A DNA stretch of 15,810 nt from Bacteroidetes bacterium UBA4408 (GTDB lineage Bacteria; Bacteroidota; Bacteroidia; UBA4408): the NCBI GenBank assembly GCA_002389785.1, contig DGQS01000077.1, positions 1 through 15,810 on the forward strand, written 5' to 3'. Shown piece by piece: positions 15,455 to 15,810 of the stretch (the first letter of the stretch is position 1; each line of letters starts with the position of its first letter). The position numbers and the translations under genes are program-made. The notes under the pieces were generated by a model that did no database searches, was not told the origin of the DNA, and saw nothing but the letters and a program-made list of their open reading frames with translations.

Positions 15455-15810
15455 ATGTTAGATAAAAATGGAATTGCGAAACGTATCGCACAGGAATTAA
15501 AAGATGGATATTATGTGAATTTGGGAATTGGAATTCCAACATTGGTTGCCAATTATATACCCAAGGGAATGAACGTGATTTTGCAGTCTGAAAACGGATT
15601 GCTTGGAATGGGCCCTTTTCCCTATGAAGATGAAGTAGACGCCGATTTAATTAATGCCGGAAAGCAAACTGTTACACTTTTACCCGGAGCATCTATTTTT
15701 GATTCTGCCATGAGTTTTGGAATGATACGCTCGCAAAAAGTAAACCTTACCATTTTAGGTGCAATGGAGGTGAGTGAAAACGGTGATATTGCCAACTGGA
15801 AAATTCCGGG
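15455..15810 (+). CDS. scoB: 3-oxoacid CoA-transferase subunit B (partial, N-terminal part)
   Basis: This is the beta subunit that completes the CoA-transferase with ScoA; it carries the catalytic glutamate that forms the enzyme-CoA thioester. The window ends after 118 complete codons. The peptide starts [15 protein letters not shown] and contains [18 protein letters not shown] and then the SENG motif with catalytic E46 (QSENGLLG, 44-51), followed by [18 protein letters not shown] and [18 protein letters not shown]. All are typical of ScoB/AtoA proteins. An AAAAG run just before the ATG may serve as a weak ribosome site. The gene is intact as far as it can be seen. Confidence 0.93.
   Translation, partial: MLDKNGIAKRIAQELKDGYYVNLGIGIPTLVANYIPKGMNVILQSENGLLGMGPFPYEDEVDADLINAGKQTVTLLPGASIFDSAMSFGMIRSQKVNLTILGAMEVSENGDIANWKIP

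Overview
The window looks like a chromosomal segment of an AT-rich member of the phylum Bacteroidota. The evidence is a TonB-dependent receptor with an N-terminal carboxypeptidase-D-like domain, two secreted proteins ending in type IX secretion (T9SS) type A sorting domains, Bacteroidota-style -7 promoter elements (TAnnTTTG) and an F-type ATPase a subunit with a long signal-peptide-bearing N-terminal extension. No rRNA, tRNA, CRISPR array, insertion sequence or phage gene was recognised. The genus cannot be named from the sequence alone.

Layout. Positions 1-4400 (minus strand) hold an ATP synthase operon in the order atpB-atpE-atpF-atpH-atpA-atpG, with atpG cut by the window edge. A strong perfect hairpin lies between atpE and atpF. 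The atp operon diverges at about 4401-4695 from a plus-strand TonB-dependent receptor (4696-7575). This is followed by a secreted alpha/beta-hydrolase-fold protein with a T9SS tail (7704-9167) and an intrinsic terminator. Positions 9380-12728 (minus strand) carry a compact three-gene operon: an EamA-family transporter, a Wzz-type polysaccharide chain-length protein and a WaaL/Wzy-type O-antigen ligase or polymerase. The last two overlap by 17 bp. From 12810 onward, on the plus strand, the two subunits of a 3-oxoacid CoA-transferase (scoA, and scoB cut by the window end) are separated by about 1.9 kb. That gap contains a complete gene for a secreted, cysteine-rich T9SS cargo protein of unknown function, with terminators on both sides.

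How the parts work together. The atp genes encode the whole membrane Fo sector plus the delta, alpha and gamma subunits of F1; beta and epsilon (atpD, atpC) are not in the window. The Wzz and ligase genes make or modify a surface polysaccharide. In Bacteroidota with T9SS, type A cargo proteins are commonly anchored to an anionic lipopolysaccharide, so the two T9SS cargo genes and the polysaccharide operon may share a surface, though nothing in the sequence links them directly. ScoA and ScoB form one enzyme that moves CoA from succinyl-CoA to acetoacetate.

The points most worth a second look are: (1) the terminator-like hairpin inside the atp operon just after the c-subunit gene; (2) the scoA/scoB pair split into separate transcription units by a secreted-protein gene; (3) the hydrolase-like secreted protein whose nucleophile-elbow serine is replaced by glycine; (4) the unrecognised barrel-like T9SS protein; and (5) a near-perfect palindrome in the divergent EamA/scoA promoter region.
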